NCBI GenBank assembly: GCA_964369845.1
Contig: CAYJFJ010000004.1
Location: 1-62,084, forward strand
DNA length: 62,084 nt
DNA from: CAKOSP01 sp964369845
GTDB lineage: Bacteria > Bacillota_I > Bacilli_A > RF39 > UBA660
Direction: 5' to 3'
Shown one piece after another: positions 18,081-26,834 of this stretch. The notes under the pieces were generated by a model. It was not told where the DNA came from, did no database searches, and saw nothing but the letters and a program-made list of their open reading frames with translations. Position 1 is the stretch's first letter. Every line of letters begins with the position of its first letter. A program made the translations under genes and the position numbers.

Positions 18081-18144
18081 ATTGAAAAATAAAGGAAATT
18101 CCTTTGTTATGGGTAAAATATAATTATGAGGAGTGAGATTTGGT

Positions 18145-19899
18145 GTGATTGAAGAAAATAAAATTTTGGAAATTAGACAAAAAGCTGATATAGTAGATGT
18201 TATATCTGATTATGTTGATGTCACTCAAAAGGGTAAAAATCATGTTTGCGTTTGTCCGTTTCATAACGATACTAATCCTAGTATGGTTATTTCAAGAGAA
18301 AAGCAAATTTTTAACTGCTTTTCATGTGGTAGTGGTGGAAACGTATTTAAGTTTGTGATGATGTATGAAAATATTAATTTTCCTGAGGCTATAAAAGTTA
18401 TTGCTGATAAAGTTAGTATTGATGTTAATGTTTCAAATATTAAATCTAATGATAAGTGGAGAGATGATTACGAACTAATGAAACTTAGTATGAAATATTA
18501 TTTTAATAATATTAATACTGAAAATGGTTTGAAAGCTAAACATTATTTGAATAAGCGTGGGATTAGTGAAGAAGTTATTAATTATTTCAATATTGGACTT
18601 TCATCTAATGAGAAAAATGAGTTAACTAATTTTTTAAGTTCACAAGGAAAAGCTCTTGATGACTTTGTTAAGCTTGGCCTTAGTAATAAAAATGGTATTG
18701 ATATATATGATACATTTAGAAATCGTATAATGATTCCAATTACTAATGCTAAAAATGATGTTGTTGGCTTTACTGGGCGTATTTATAATGATGAGGACTT
18801 TGCTAAGTATGTTAATACTAAAGAAACGCATATCTTTAAAAAAGGTCATATACTTTTCAATTATTATAATGCAAAAGAAACAGTTAGAAATGAAAAGAAA
18901 ATAGTAGTAGTAGAAGGAAATATGGACGCTATTAAAATGGTTGCACATAATATAAAAAATGTAGTTGCTACTATGGGAACAGCGCTTACTGTTGAGCAAA
19001 TTGATTTGTTAAAAAAACTTAAATGTAATATTGTTTTGATGATGGATAGTGATAATGCTGGAGAACTAGCTACTATTAAAAACGGAGATTTTTTGCTTGA
19101 ACATGGACTTCACTGTGATGTTGTACGTTTATCTGGTGCTAAAGATCCGGATGAATATTTAGAAAAAAATGGTAGAGAAGCTTTAATCACTAATATAAAT
19201 AATCCTATAAATTTTATTGATTATAAAATTAGATATTTAAGAAGTGATAAAAATTTAAATAGTCCTGAGGAACTTGCAAATTTTGTCAAAGATATATTGA
19301 GTACTTTGAAAAATGTGGATTCTTTAACTAGAAATATAGTGATAGATAAAATTTCTAAGGATTATAATATTGATAAAAGTATTATGTTAGGAGAGGTTGA
19401 ATTTATTAAACCTGCCACTGTGCCTGATTGGTATGAAGAACCTAGGGTTGTGGAAGTGCCTAAAATAAAAATGACTAAATATAGTAAACTTGCTAATGCA
19501 ATATTTTATTATATAGCATCTGACTATAAATATTTAAGAATTTATAAAAGTGATTTAAATTTTTTTAAAGAAAAAGAAGAACGATTACTTGCAAGTGAGA
19601 TAGAAACTTTTTATTCAAATAATAAAGAAGCTAGTCTTGCAGATTTTTTGACTAATATAAATGAAAAAGGCGAGATGGCTGAAAAAATGAATTATATAAT
19701 CAGAGAATTTGCAAATGAAGATTTGTCTCATGAAAAATTTATTGAATATTTAAATATGATGAAACAAAAACTTAATGATGATGAAATAAAAGAAGTTTTG
19801 TCACAAGTTAAAAATGAAATAGATATGGATAAGAAATTAAAGTTAATGGAAAGATTAACAAAATTAAAAAAAGGAAGTGTGGATTATGAACGAAATTAA
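18145..19899 (+). CDS. dnaG: DNA primase
   Basis: A 584-aa primase that makes RNA primers at the fork. N-terminal zinc domain (CVCPFHND ... FNCFSCGSGGN, a CxxH-CxxC site), RNA polymerase core with TOPRIM (VVEGNMDAIKM, MMDSDNAGELA) and a helical C-terminal DnaB-binding domain. The GTG at 18145 is favoured because GAGGAG at 18128-18133 is 11 nt upstream; a GTG at 18133 is also in frame. A TATAAT at 18119-18124 would place the transcript start near 18131, inside this ribosome site. First gene of the dnaG-rpoD-trmK operon. Confidence 0.95.
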   Translation: MIEENKILEIRQKADIVDVISDYVDVTQKGKNHVCVCPFHNDTNPSMVISREKQIFNCFSCGSGGNVFKFVMMYENINFPEAIKVIADKVSIDVNVSNIKSNDKWRDDYELMKLSMKYYFNNINTENGLKAKHYLNKRGISEEVINYFNIGLSSNEKNELTNFLSSQGKALDDFVKLGLSNKNGIDIYDTFRNRIMIPITNAKNDVVGFTGRIYNDEDFAKYVNTKETHIFKKGHILFNYYNAKETVRNEKKIVVVEGNMDAIKMVAHNIKNVVATMGTALTVEQIDLLKKLKCNIVLMMDSDNAGELATIKNGDFLLEHGLHCDVVRLSGAKDPDEYLEKNGREALITNINNPINFIDYKIRYLRSDKNLNSPEELANFVKDILSTLKNVDSLTRNIVIDKISKDYNIDKSIMLGEVEFIKPATVPDWYEEPRVVEVPKIKMTKYSKLANAIFYYIASDYKYLRIYKSDLNFFKEKEERLLASEIETFYSNNKEASLADFLTNINEKGEMAEKMNYIIREFANEDLSHEKFIEYLNMMKQKLNDDEIKEVLSQVKNEIDMDKKLKLMERLTKLKKGSVDYERN

Positions 19900-20974
19900 A
19901 ACGTTTGAAGAAAGAAAATTAGAATTAGTTAAAATAGGAAAAGAAAAAGGGTATATTACTTTTGATACTTTAGCTAAAGAGTTAAAAGGATTGGATATTG
20001 ATAGTGATACATTAGATGAATTATATAATTTTTTAATTGAAAATAGTATTAATGTATTGCCGGAAGATCCTGATACTGGAGGTACTAAAAATACTGAAGA
20101 AGAAGTTGTAATATTAAAAGATGAAGATTTAATTAAAGATGTAAATATTAATGATCCTGTAAGAATGTATTTAAAAGAAATCGGGAGAATTCCTCTTTTA
20201 AATTTAGAAGAAGAGTTAGAACTTAGTTTAAAAATAGCAGAAGGAGATGAATTTGCAAAATCTTTACTTGCTGAATCAAACTTGCGTCTTGTTGTAAGTA
20301 TTGCTAAAAGATATGTAGGTCGTGGATTATTATTTTTAGACCTAATTCAAGAAGGTAATATTGGCCTTATGAAAGCTGTTGATAAATTTGATAGTGATAA
20401 AGGTTATAAGTTTTCTACATATGCAACATGGTGGATTAGACAAGCAATTACTAGAGCTTTAGCGGATCAAGCAAGAACTATTAGGGTTCCAGTTCACATG
20501 GTTGAAACAATTAATAAAATGGCTAGAATACAAAGACAATTAACTCTTGAGCTTAACCGTGAACCAAGTGAAGATGAACTTGCTAAAAAAATGGGTTTAA
20601 GTGTAGAAAAAGTTAGAGAAGTTATTAAAATTAGTCAAGAACCTGTTTCTCTTGAAACACCTATTGGTGAAGAAGATGATTCTCATTTAGGAGATTTTCT
20701 TAAAGATGAAAGTACATTATCACCAGAAGAATTTACTGAAAATGAAATGTTGAAAGAAGAAATAATGCAAGTTCTTATGAGTTTGCAACCTAGAGAACAA
20801 GAAGTTCTTGAACTTAGATTTGGGCTTATAGATGGAACATGTCATACTCTTGAAGAAGTTGGTAAAAGATTTAATGTTACAAGAGAAAGAATTAGACAAA
20901 TAGAAGCTAAAGCTTTAAGAAAATTACGTCATCCTTCTAGAGCTAAAAAATTAAAAGATTTCATGGGAGAATAA
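19886..20974 (+). CDS. rpoD: RNA polymerase primary sigma factor
   Basis: A 362-aa sigma-70 factor (SigA). Region 1.1 (about 1-80), 1.2 (DPVRMYLKEIGRIPLL), region 2 (LVVSIAKRYVGRGLLFLDLIQ and YKFSTYATWWIRQAITRA, the -10 binding and melting element), region 3 and region 4 (LEEVGKRFNVTRERIRQIE, the -35 binding helix). The start at 19886 has AAGGAAG before it and overlaps dnaG by 14 nt. The canonical region 2/4 agrees with the TTGACA/TATAAT promoters seen in the window. Confidence 0.97.
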   Translation: MNEIKTFEERKLELVKIGKEKGYITFDTLAKELKGLDIDSDTLDELYNFLIENSINVLPEDPDTGGTKNTEEEVVILKDEDLIKDVNINDPVRMYLKEIGRIPLLNLEEELELSLKIAEGDEFAKSLLAESNLRLVVSIAKRYVGRGLLFLDLIQEGNIGLMKAVDKFDSDKGYKFSTYATWWIRQAITRALADQARTIRVPVHMVETINKMARIQRQLTLELNREPSEDELAKKMGLSVEKVREVIKISQEPVSLETPIGEEDDSHLGDFLKDESTLSPEEFTENEMLKEEIMQVLMSLQPREQEVLELRFGLIDGTCHTLEEVGKRFNVTRERIRQIEAKALRKLRHPSRAKKLKDFMGE

Positions 20975-20975
20975 T

Positions 20976-21617
20976 ATGTTTACTTATAGAATTAAAACAC
21001 TAGCTTCTTTAATTGATAAAGATTCTAGTGTTTTGGATGTAGGTACAGATCATGCTTATTTACCAATTTATTTAGTTTCTAATGGCTTGTGTAAAAGTGC
21101 AATTGGTTCTGATGTTTCTGAAAAAGTTTTACTTTCTGCAAAAAAAAACGTTGAAAAATTTAATTTATCTAACGAAATAAAATTATATTTAAGCGATGGA
21201 GTAATGGCTGTTGAAGAAAATTATGATACAGTGGTTATAGCAGGTATGGGGTATACCACTATTAAAAGTATAGTTGATGAAATTTCTGAAGATAAAAAAT
21301 TTGTGATTCAAACGAATAGTGATCATTCTAATTTAAGAAAATATATGAATGATTTAGGATATACTATTTTTAAAGAAGTAGTTATTAAAGATAAAAATAA
21401 GTATTATGTTATTATTAAATTTATTAAAGGATTTGAAAAATTAACTAAAGAACAAATTTTGTTTGGAAAATCTGGTAATGTTGAATATTTTAAGTTTTTA
21501 AAAAATAAAAATGAACAAATTATTAAACAAGTTCCTTTTAAAGTTAAGTTGAAATTGTTAAAAGAAAATAAAATATTAAATAAATTATTGAAAGAAAACG
21601 GGGTTACTAATAGTTGA
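20976..21617 (+). CDS. trmK: tRNA (adenine(22)-N(1))-methyltransferase TrmK
   Basis: A 213-aa SAM-dependent methyltransferase that modifies A22 of tRNA. SAM motif VLDVGTDHAYLPIYLV (about 19-34), VVIAGMG and QTNSDHSNLRKYM are family hallmarks. It follows rpoD by one base with GGGAG inside the end of rpoD, the same order as B. subtilis sigA-(cccA)-trmK (yqfN). The Nif3-like yqfO gene that usually comes next is absent. Confidence 0.92.
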   Translation: MFTYRIKTLASLIDKDSSVLDVGTDHAYLPIYLVSNGLCKSAIGSDVSEKVLLSAKKNVEKFNLSNEIKLYLSDGVMAVEENYDTVVIAGMGYTTIKSIVDEISEDKKFVIQTNSDHSNLRKYMNDLGYTIFKEVVIKDKNKYYVIIKFIKGFEKLTKEQILFGKSGNVEYFKFLKNKNEQIIKQVPFKVKLKLLKENKILNKLLKENGVTNS

Positions 21618-21857
21618 TGTAGTAATCTTTTTTTTGTCTAAGTTTGTTTGTGTAGTTGTTTTTTTTATTGTGTTTGTTGAAGTGGGAGTTTTTTTAAATT
21701 CTTTATATATTCCATACATGTTTTTAACATTATTAATTATTGGTTTTGACTGTTGATATATGGGCAGGACTTGGTTAACTATGCCTAAAGTTTTTGATAC
21801 GCCACTTATAATTTTACTAAAACTAAGTCCTGAAGTTACTGCACTGGTTCCGAACAT
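21585..21857 (-). CDS. YqfQ/VrrA-like protein
   Basis: A 90-aa protein with a helical core (GVSKTLGIVNQVLPIYQQSK then PIINNVKNMYGIYKEF) and a Thr/Lys-rich tail. The pattern of a repeated helix followed by QQ..P.I.N....Y..F matches the YqfQ (VrrA) family, a poorly understood spore-associated protein of Bacilli, and in B. subtilis yqfQ lies close to trmK. It overlaps the trmK end by 33 nt on the opposite strand, and the trmK terminator lies inside its coding end. Expressed from its own region; function unknown. Confidence 0.6.
   Translation of the reverse strand: MFGTSAVTSGLSFSKIISGVSKTLGIVNQVLPIYQQSKPIINNVKNMYGIYKEFKKTPTSTNTIKKTTTQTNLDKKKITTSTISNPVFFQ
21602..21635 (+). terminator. trmK terminator
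   Basis: Stem GGTTACTA / TAGTAATC spanning the trmK stop, 10-base loop, then eight T. It sits antisense within the yqfQ-like gene. Confidence 0.8.
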
Positions 21858-21954
21858 TTTACCACCTATTTAATTATATGCTTAAAATTCTAAAAAGTTA
21901 TAGAATTTATATACATTTCTATGTTATAATTATTTCATAATAAAGGTCGGTGTA

Positions 21955-23484
21955 ATGATGCAGGAAAATAACGTTATGAAAAAAGATAATTTATTTATTA
22001 AAATCATTTTAATACCTTTTTTGATTTTTAAATATGCTTTTTATGGATTCAAATTTATTACGTTTGACTTATTTACTGCTGAAAATAAAAAGGTGAATGA
22101 AGAAAATGTTTTAGATGAGTTATATTTTAAAGTTAAAGGTAGTAAAGAAAAAGAAAGAGTAGAAAAAAAATATTCGAAAAGATATTTAGCTTCTTTAGAA
22201 AAAGAAAAGGCTTTATTAAGTAAAGATTTAGTTGAAGCAGGTGCTACTAGAAGTAGTAGTCAAATTTTGTATTTATATAAAGCTAAAGATACTGATGGAA
22301 ATATCATTACTGATACTATAAAAGCTTTTTCAAAATTAGATGTTAATACGTATTTAATTAATGAAGGTTTTGAAGTTTATTCTATTAAAAACTCTAAATG
22401 GATTGAGTTTGTTCATCAAGAAGCGTCTTCTTCTAAATTGTCTACTAAAGAGGTGTTGTTCTTCTTAACTCAGTTATCTACTTATGTTAAGGCGGGAATG
22501 AGTGTTAGTGAATCTATTAAAGTTTTACAAAAACAAGTTGTTAGTAATCACAGAAAAAGTAAATTGTATGAAGCTATTAATTTTGAGTTATCACTCGGAG
22601 AAAATTTCTCTGCTGCACTTGAAAAACAGGGAGAAGCTTTTCCGCCACTATTAGTTAACATGATTAAAGCAGCAGAAGCTAGTGGTACTTTAAACGATAC
22701 ATTAGACGATATGACTAATTATTATGCGCAGCTTTATTCTACTAAAAAACAAATGTTTAGTGCAGTAGCTTATCCTATGACTATTCTTATATTTTCTTTT
22801 ATAGTTATTAGTTTTATTTTAATATATGTTGTACCTCAGTTTACTTCAATATATGAAAGTAATAGTTCAGAAGTTACAGGGATAACTTTGGCAGTTATTT
22901 CTACTAGTGACTTTTTAAAAAATAATATTTTATATGTTGTGTTAGGTATAATTATTTTTATTGGACTTTTTGTATTTTTGTTTAAGAATAGTAAAAGTTT
23001 TAAATTGAATGTTCAAATTTGTCTTATGAAAATCCCTGTTATAAAAGATATTATTATATATAATGAATTAATTATCTTTTCAAAAACTTTTTCTTCGTTA
23101 TTGAAAAATGGTGTTTTCATTACTGATAGTGTTGATATTCTTTGTAAAATTACTAGTAATGAAGTTTATAAAACTATCCATGCTAAAACTATTGATAATG
23201 TTGTTAAAGGTAAGAAATTTTCTGAGGCTTTTAAAGATCACTGGGCAGTGCCAGATGTTGCGTATCATATGATTGTTACGGGCGAAGAAACTGGTGATTT
23301 ACCTAATATGATGGGTAAAGTTAGTGAGTACTACCAAACTATGCATAAAGCAGTAGTTAATAATTTAAAAACTTTAATTGAACCTGTTTTAACGGCTTTT
23401 TTAGCAATTATAGTAGGTATTATAATAATTGCAGTTATTGTTCCTATGTATGGAATTTATAACGATATAAGTGGGGGTGTGTAA
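21955..23484 (+). CDS. Type II secretion/type IV pilus inner-membrane platform protein (GspF/PilC-like)
   Basis: A 509-aa protein with two T2SSF domains, one starting at about 163 (STKEVLFFLTQLSTYVKAGM) and one at about 365 (ELIIFSKTFSSLLKNGVFIT), separated by a membrane pair, and a final C-terminal helix. The N-terminus has an extra hydrophobic stretch (IIL IPFLIFKYAFYGFKFI) and a GspF N-domain-like KAKDTDGN segment. It is the pilus platform partner of a PilB/GspE ATPase, which is not in the window. pilD follows in a TAATG overlap, so this is a small pilus or competence-pseudopilus operon. Confidence 0.88.
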   Translation: MMQENNVMKKDNLFIKIILIPFLIFKYAFYGFKFITFDLFTAENKKVNEENVLDELYFKVKGSKEKERVEKKYSKRYLASLEKEKALLSKDLVEAGATRSSSQILYLYKAKDTDGNIITDTIKAFSKLDVNTYLINEGFEVYSIKNSKWIEFVHQEASSSKLSTKEVLFFLTQLSTYVKAGMSVSESIKVLQKQVVSNHRKSKLYEAINFELSLGENFSAALEKQGEAFPPLLVNMIKAAEASGTLNDTLDDMTNYYAQLYSTKKQMFSAVAYPMTILIFSFIVISFILIYVVPQFTSIYESNSSEVTGITLAVISTSDFLKNNILYVVLGIIIFIGLFVFLFKNSKSFKLNVQICLMKIPVIKDIIIYNELIIFSKTFSSLLKNGVFITDSVDILCKITSNEVYKTIHAKTIDNVVKGKKFSEAFKDHWAVPDVAYHMIVTGEETGDLPNMMGKVSEYYQTMHKAVVNNLKTLIEPVLTAFLAIIVGIIIIAVIVPMYGIYNDISGGV

Positions 23485-24239
23485 TGAATATTTTAATGTT
23501 TGTTCTAGGAGCTATATTTGGCTCTTTCTTCTTTGTTGTAGGATCTAGAATGCCTCTTAAAGAAAATATAACTAGTTCAAGATCTAGATGTGATCACTGT
23601 AAAAAAGAACTTAAGTTTTATGATATGATTCCTGTACTCTCTTTTTTACTGTTAAAAGGAAAGTGTAGATATTGTAAAAAAAATATTGATGTAGCTCATT
23701 TTTTAGTAGAAATTTTTTCTGGACTTATATTTATGTATATCTATATAAGTTTTTCGTTCGGTTATGAATTTTATATGAGTTTAATTCTTGCATCTTTATT
23801 TATTGTTATTTGTGTCTCAGATTTTAAGTACTTTATAATACTAGATGAAGCTTTAATTTTTAGTTCTATATTGATAATAATACTTCAGTTAATATTTTTA
23901 GATTTAAATATATTTATTTATAATATATTATCTGGAATTGGGTTATTTGTTTTTATGCTTATTGTCCGAAAAATAGGGGACTTACTTTTTAAAAAAGAAT
24001 CTTTAGGTGGGGGAGATATAAAACTTGCATTTGTAATAGGATTGGCTATAGGTTTTAATTTATCTATGTTTGCTTTAATGCTTAGTGCTTTTTTAGCTCT
24101 TCCAACTTCTCTTGCATCTGTTATTATTTCAAAAAATAAAGAAGTGCCTTTTGGGCCCTTCTTAAGTGGTGCACTTCTTATTGTGTTTGTTTTTGCAGAT
24201 AAATTTAATGCTTTAATTTCTTTTATAACTAACTTATAA
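23484..24239 (+). CDS. pilD: Prepilin peptidase
   Basis: A 251-aa aspartic membrane peptidase that cleaves and methylates type IV prepilins. N-terminal GAIFGSFFFVVGSRMP, a zinc-type double CxxC (Cys36/39 and Cys61/64), catalytic Asp in SDFKYFIILDE and the GGGDIKLA (GxGD-type) motif. Typical length and eight helices. Its start overlaps the GspF-like stop (TAATG). B. subtilis ComC plays this role in DNA uptake; comEA/comEC are 14 kb upstream here. Confidence 0.93.
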   Translation: MNILMFVLGAIFGSFFFVVGSRMPLKENITSSRSRCDHCKKELKFYDMIPVLSFLLLKGKCRYCKKNIDVAHFLVEIFSGLIFMYIYISFSFGYEFYMSLILASLFIVICVSDFKYFIILDEALIFSSILIIILQLIFLDLNIFIYNILSGIGLFVFMLIVRKIGDLLFKKESLGGGDIKLAFVIGLAIGFNLSMFALMLSAFLALPTSLASVIISKNKEVPFGPFLSGALLIVFVFADKFNALISFITNL

Positions 24240-24324
24240 CGTAAACAAGCATACCTGCAACTACACTACCGACCATTAATAGTAGCATAGTCCATGCTAC
24301 TATTTTTTGTGCTTTTTTATTCAT
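24229..24324 (-). CDS. DUF4044-type 31-aa membrane peptide
   Basis: A very short gene: ATG at 24324, 31 codons, TAG stop at 24229-24231, with AAGGATG eight bases before the start. It begins MNKKAQKIVAWTMLLLM and continues as one membrane helix to VYVIS. The KIVAW-M-L pattern is that of the DUF4044 micro-proteins of Firmicutes. Its end overlaps the pilD stop on the other strand. Function unknown. Confidence 0.75.
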   Translation of the reverse strand: MNKKAQKIVAWTMLLLMVGSVVAGMLVYVIS

Positions 24325-24394
24325 ATTTCATCATCCTTCTTTAATAATTTATCATATTTTATTAAATTTGGCAATATACTTACATAGGTGAACT

Positions 24395-24958
24395 ATGAAA
24401 AACAACATTTTAAGAAGGTTATTTGTAGTGTATTTATGTATTTTAGTGTTTTTTTTATTAGTAGGTATTATTTATACTAATTTAAATTTTGATTCTAATT
24501 TATTTGGTAGTGATTTTTTAAGTAATATAAACTTATTTAATGTTGAGCGTATGGTAGTAGATATTTCTATTTTGGCTCTTGCTACTATATTTTCTGTAAT
24601 TGGATTAGGTTTTATTATTCTTGTTTTTTTTCTAATATATCATGCTTTTTTAACAGGCGTGACAATTTCTATATTTATAAATGTTTTATCTATAAAAGGA
24701 ATTGTTATTTCTTTATTGTATTTTATTTTTTATAAGCTACTTTTATTTTTAATATTATTTGTTATATATGTTTTGGTATTTAAAATGATTAAAATATTTT
24801 ATAAAAAAATTGTCTTAAAAGAAGAAATAAATAATTTGACTTTATTAAAAATTATTAGAAAAATTTGTGTACTTATAATTATTTTATTTATTTATTATGT
24901 TTCGCTTTTATTTATAAATCATCATCTAATTTCTTTTTTTGTAGGTTTGTCCACTTAA
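24395..24958 (+). CDS. SpoIIM-like membrane protein
   Basis: A 187-aa, five-helix protein. The central part (GFIILVFFLIYHAFLTGVTI and following helices, then a KMIKIFYKKIVLKE loop) resembles the topology of SpoIIM, the DMP engulfment complex subunit of spore formers. No soluble domain. The AGGTGA site is near the ATG. No spoIID or spoIIP is seen here, and the organism may not sporulate, so a general cell-envelope role is also possible. Family assignment is tentative. Confidence 0.45.
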   Translation: MKNNILRRLFVVYLCILVFFLLVGIIYTNLNFDSNLFGSDFLSNINLFNVERMVVDISILALATIFSVIGLGFIILVFFLIYHAFLTGVTISIFINVLSIKGIVISLLYFIFYKLLLFLILFVIYVLVFKMIKIFYKKIVLKEEINNLTLLKIIRKICVLIIILFIYYVSLLFINHHLISFFVGLST

Positions 24959-25011
24959 TTATTGTCTATTTATATCAAATGTAATATAATATATTTACTT
25001 AGGAGGTACTT

Positions 25012-25605
25012 ATGATTAATTTAAAAGCTGGTTTTGATAATATTACTGAAAGAAGAAAAAAATTGAAATTATTAAAAAGTAAAACTGCTTTATATTTAGA
25101 TGAAGTAAATTCAATGAATGATTTGGACATTTTAAATTGTGTTTTTACTCAGGAAGTTTACTGCTTTTTTGATGTAGCTATGTTAACTGAGTTGATGGCT
25201 ACATTTTATACTAAAACTTTTAACAATATATTTATTGCTAGATCTGATTGTAAAAAAATCATTAAATATGATGTAGATACTGATTTAGAATATAGTACTA
25301 CCGGAGTGAGTTACTATATAGATGGATTTTTATGTGAAAATAAATATCCTTTGGTAATTGGTGAAGTTTCTACTTTAGAAAAAAGAGATGTAAATATGGT
25401 TCATGTGATTAATGTTATTAGAAAGGTTACTAATAATGTAGATGAATTAAAGGTTGGATCTTACTTTTTAAAAGCTTTATATGACTTTAGAGTTTCTAAT
25501 GACTTGCAAGACTTTACTTATAATGATGGTTATGCAGTAATTAATTCACTATTTACTGAAAACTCAAACTTTGAATCTATTTGTGGTTATCATATAAGAA
25601 AATAA
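25012..25605 (+). CDS. Uncharacterised 197-aa protein
   Basis: Not recognised. A soluble protein without signal or membrane segment. It begins with a Lys/Arg-rich helix (FDNITERRKKLKLLKSKTAL) and has a mixed alpha/beta body with several acidic stretches. It has a strong AGGAGG site and its own terminator and sits alone between the SpoIIM-like gene and mnmA. I cannot name a family. Confidence 0.75.
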   Translation: MINLKAGFDNITERRKKLKLLKSKTALYLDEVNSMNDLDILNCVFTQEVYCFFDVAMLTELMATFYTKTFNNIFIARSDCKKIIKYDVDTDLEYSTTGVSYYIDGFLCENKYPLVIGEVSTLEKRDVNMVHVINVIRKVTNNVDELKVGSYFLKALYDFRVSNDLQDFTYNDGYAVINSLFTENSNFESICGYHIRK

Positions 25606-25627
25606 ATGTTTAATAAACATTTTTTTT
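25604..25627 (+). terminator. Terminator of the 197-aa gene
   Basis: Stem AAATGTTT / AAACATTT over the stop codon, 3-base loop, T-run. Confidence 0.8.
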
Positions 25628-25648
25628 ATTTATTTAAATAGTATAATA

Positions 25649-25657
25649 TGCTATAAT
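25649..25657 (+). promoter_or_regulatory. Extended -10 promoter at the mnmA start
   Basis: TGCTATAAT (extended -10) is followed by six bases and then GTG at 25664. With transcription starting about six to seven bases downstream, the mRNA would begin at the GTG. No ribosome site is seen. A second TATAAT lies at 25642-25647. Confidence 0.55.
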
Positions 25658-25663
25658 ACTGTT

Positions 25664-26779
25664 GTGATGGAAATGAAAAAAGTTATTGTTGGTATGAGTG
25701 GTGGAGTTGATTCTGCTGTAAGTGCCTATTTATTAAAAGAAGCTGGTTATTGTGTTGAAGGTTTATTTATGAGAAACTGGGATAGTTTGGTAAATAACGA
25801 ATTTAATAATGAGCAAAATGTAGAAGAGGTATGTCCTCAAGAAATTGATTATAATGATGCACTTAGTGTTTGCAAGGAGCTACAAATACCACTTCATAGA
25901 GTGGATTTTGTTAAGGAATATTGGGACTATGTATTTACGTATTTTTTAGAAGAGCTTAGTAAAGGTAGAACTCCTAATCCAGATTTGTTATGTAATAAAT
26001 ATATTAAATTTGATTTATTTATTAAAGAAGCGATGCGTTTAGGTGCTGATTATGTAGCTACTGGTCATTATGCTAATACAGATGGAAAAAAACTACTTAA
26101 AGCTAAAGATACTAATAAGGATCAAACTTATTTTTTAGCTGACGTAGCTGCTCATCAATTTGAAAAGGTTCTTTTTCCTGTAGGGTCTTATACTAAAGAA
26201 GAGATTAGAGAAATTGCTGTTAAAGCAAATATACCTGTTTCTACTAAAAAAGATTCTACTGGTATATGTTTTATTGGAGAACGTAATTACCAAAAATTTG
26301 TAAGTAATTATTTAAAACCAAATCCTGGTGATATTGTAGATGTTGAAACTAAAGAAGTTATCGGTAAACATACTGGATTGATGAATTATACAATCGGACA
26401 GCGAAGAAATGTTGGATTAAGTGGCCATGATCAAAGACATTATGTTTGTGGTAAAAATGTTAAAGATAATATTCTTTATATTGCTTTTGGAGAAAATGAG
26501 TATTTATATTCTGATTCTTGTTTAATTGAAAATCTAAATTTAATTAACCCTATTAAATATGATAATGTTAGTGTTAAATTTAGATATAGGGGAGAAGAAC
26601 ATAATGCTGAAATTGAATACTTAGAAGAGGGCAAAGCTACTGTAAAATATAGTGATAGAGCTAAAGCTGTAACTCCTGGACAAGCATGTGTGTTATATTT
26701 AGGTGATGAATGCTTAGGTTGTGGTTTTATTTCTAAAGTTTACAAAAATAATGAAGAATTATGGTATGTAAATAGTTGA
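25664..26779 (+). CDS. mnmA: tRNA-specific 2-thiouridylase MnmA
   Basis: A 371-aa enzyme that thiolates U34 of Lys, Glu and Gln tRNAs. PP-loop GMSGGVDSA near residues 10-18, first catalytic Cys in LLCNKYIKFD, second in STGICFIGERNYQKF, TGLMNYTIGQRRN, and a C-terminal beta-barrel. Possible starts are GTG 25664, ATG 25667 or ATG 25673; none has a Shine-Dalgarno sequence. It ends in TGA, showing TGA is a stop here. Confidence 0.95.
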   Translation: MMEMKKVIVGMSGGVDSAVSAYLLKEAGYCVEGLFMRNWDSLVNNEFNNEQNVEEVCPQEIDYNDALSVCKELQIPLHRVDFVKEYWDYVFTYFLEELSKGRTPNPDLLCNKYIKFDLFIKEAMRLGADYVATGHYANTDGKKLLKAKDTNKDQTYFLADVAAHQFEKVLFPVGSYTKEEIREIAVKANIPVSTKKDSTGICFIGERNYQKFVSNYLKPNPGDIVDVETKEVIGKHTGLMNYTIGQRRNVGLSGHDQRHYVCGKNVKDNILYIAFGENEYLYSDSCLIENLNLINPIKYDNVSVKFRYRGEEHNAEIEYLEEGKATVKYSDRAKAVTPGQACVLYLGDECLGCGFISKVYKNNEELWYVNS

Positions 26780-26805
26780 CAATATAGTGTATAGTTATGT
26801 ATAAT
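26776..26805 (+). promoter_or_regulatory. Sigma-A promoter of the HTH gene
   Basis: TTGACA at 26776-26781 and TATAAT at 26800-26805 with 18 bases between. Both hexamers are perfect. It starts inside the mnmA stop region. Confidence 0.8.
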
Positions 26806-26834
26806 TGATATATAAAAGAAAGTACGGTGTAAAA

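Noticed and set aside
18640..18999. A 119-codon minus-strand open frame in dnaG.
   Set aside because: Antisense shadow of a conserved gene; no ribosome site and biased composition.
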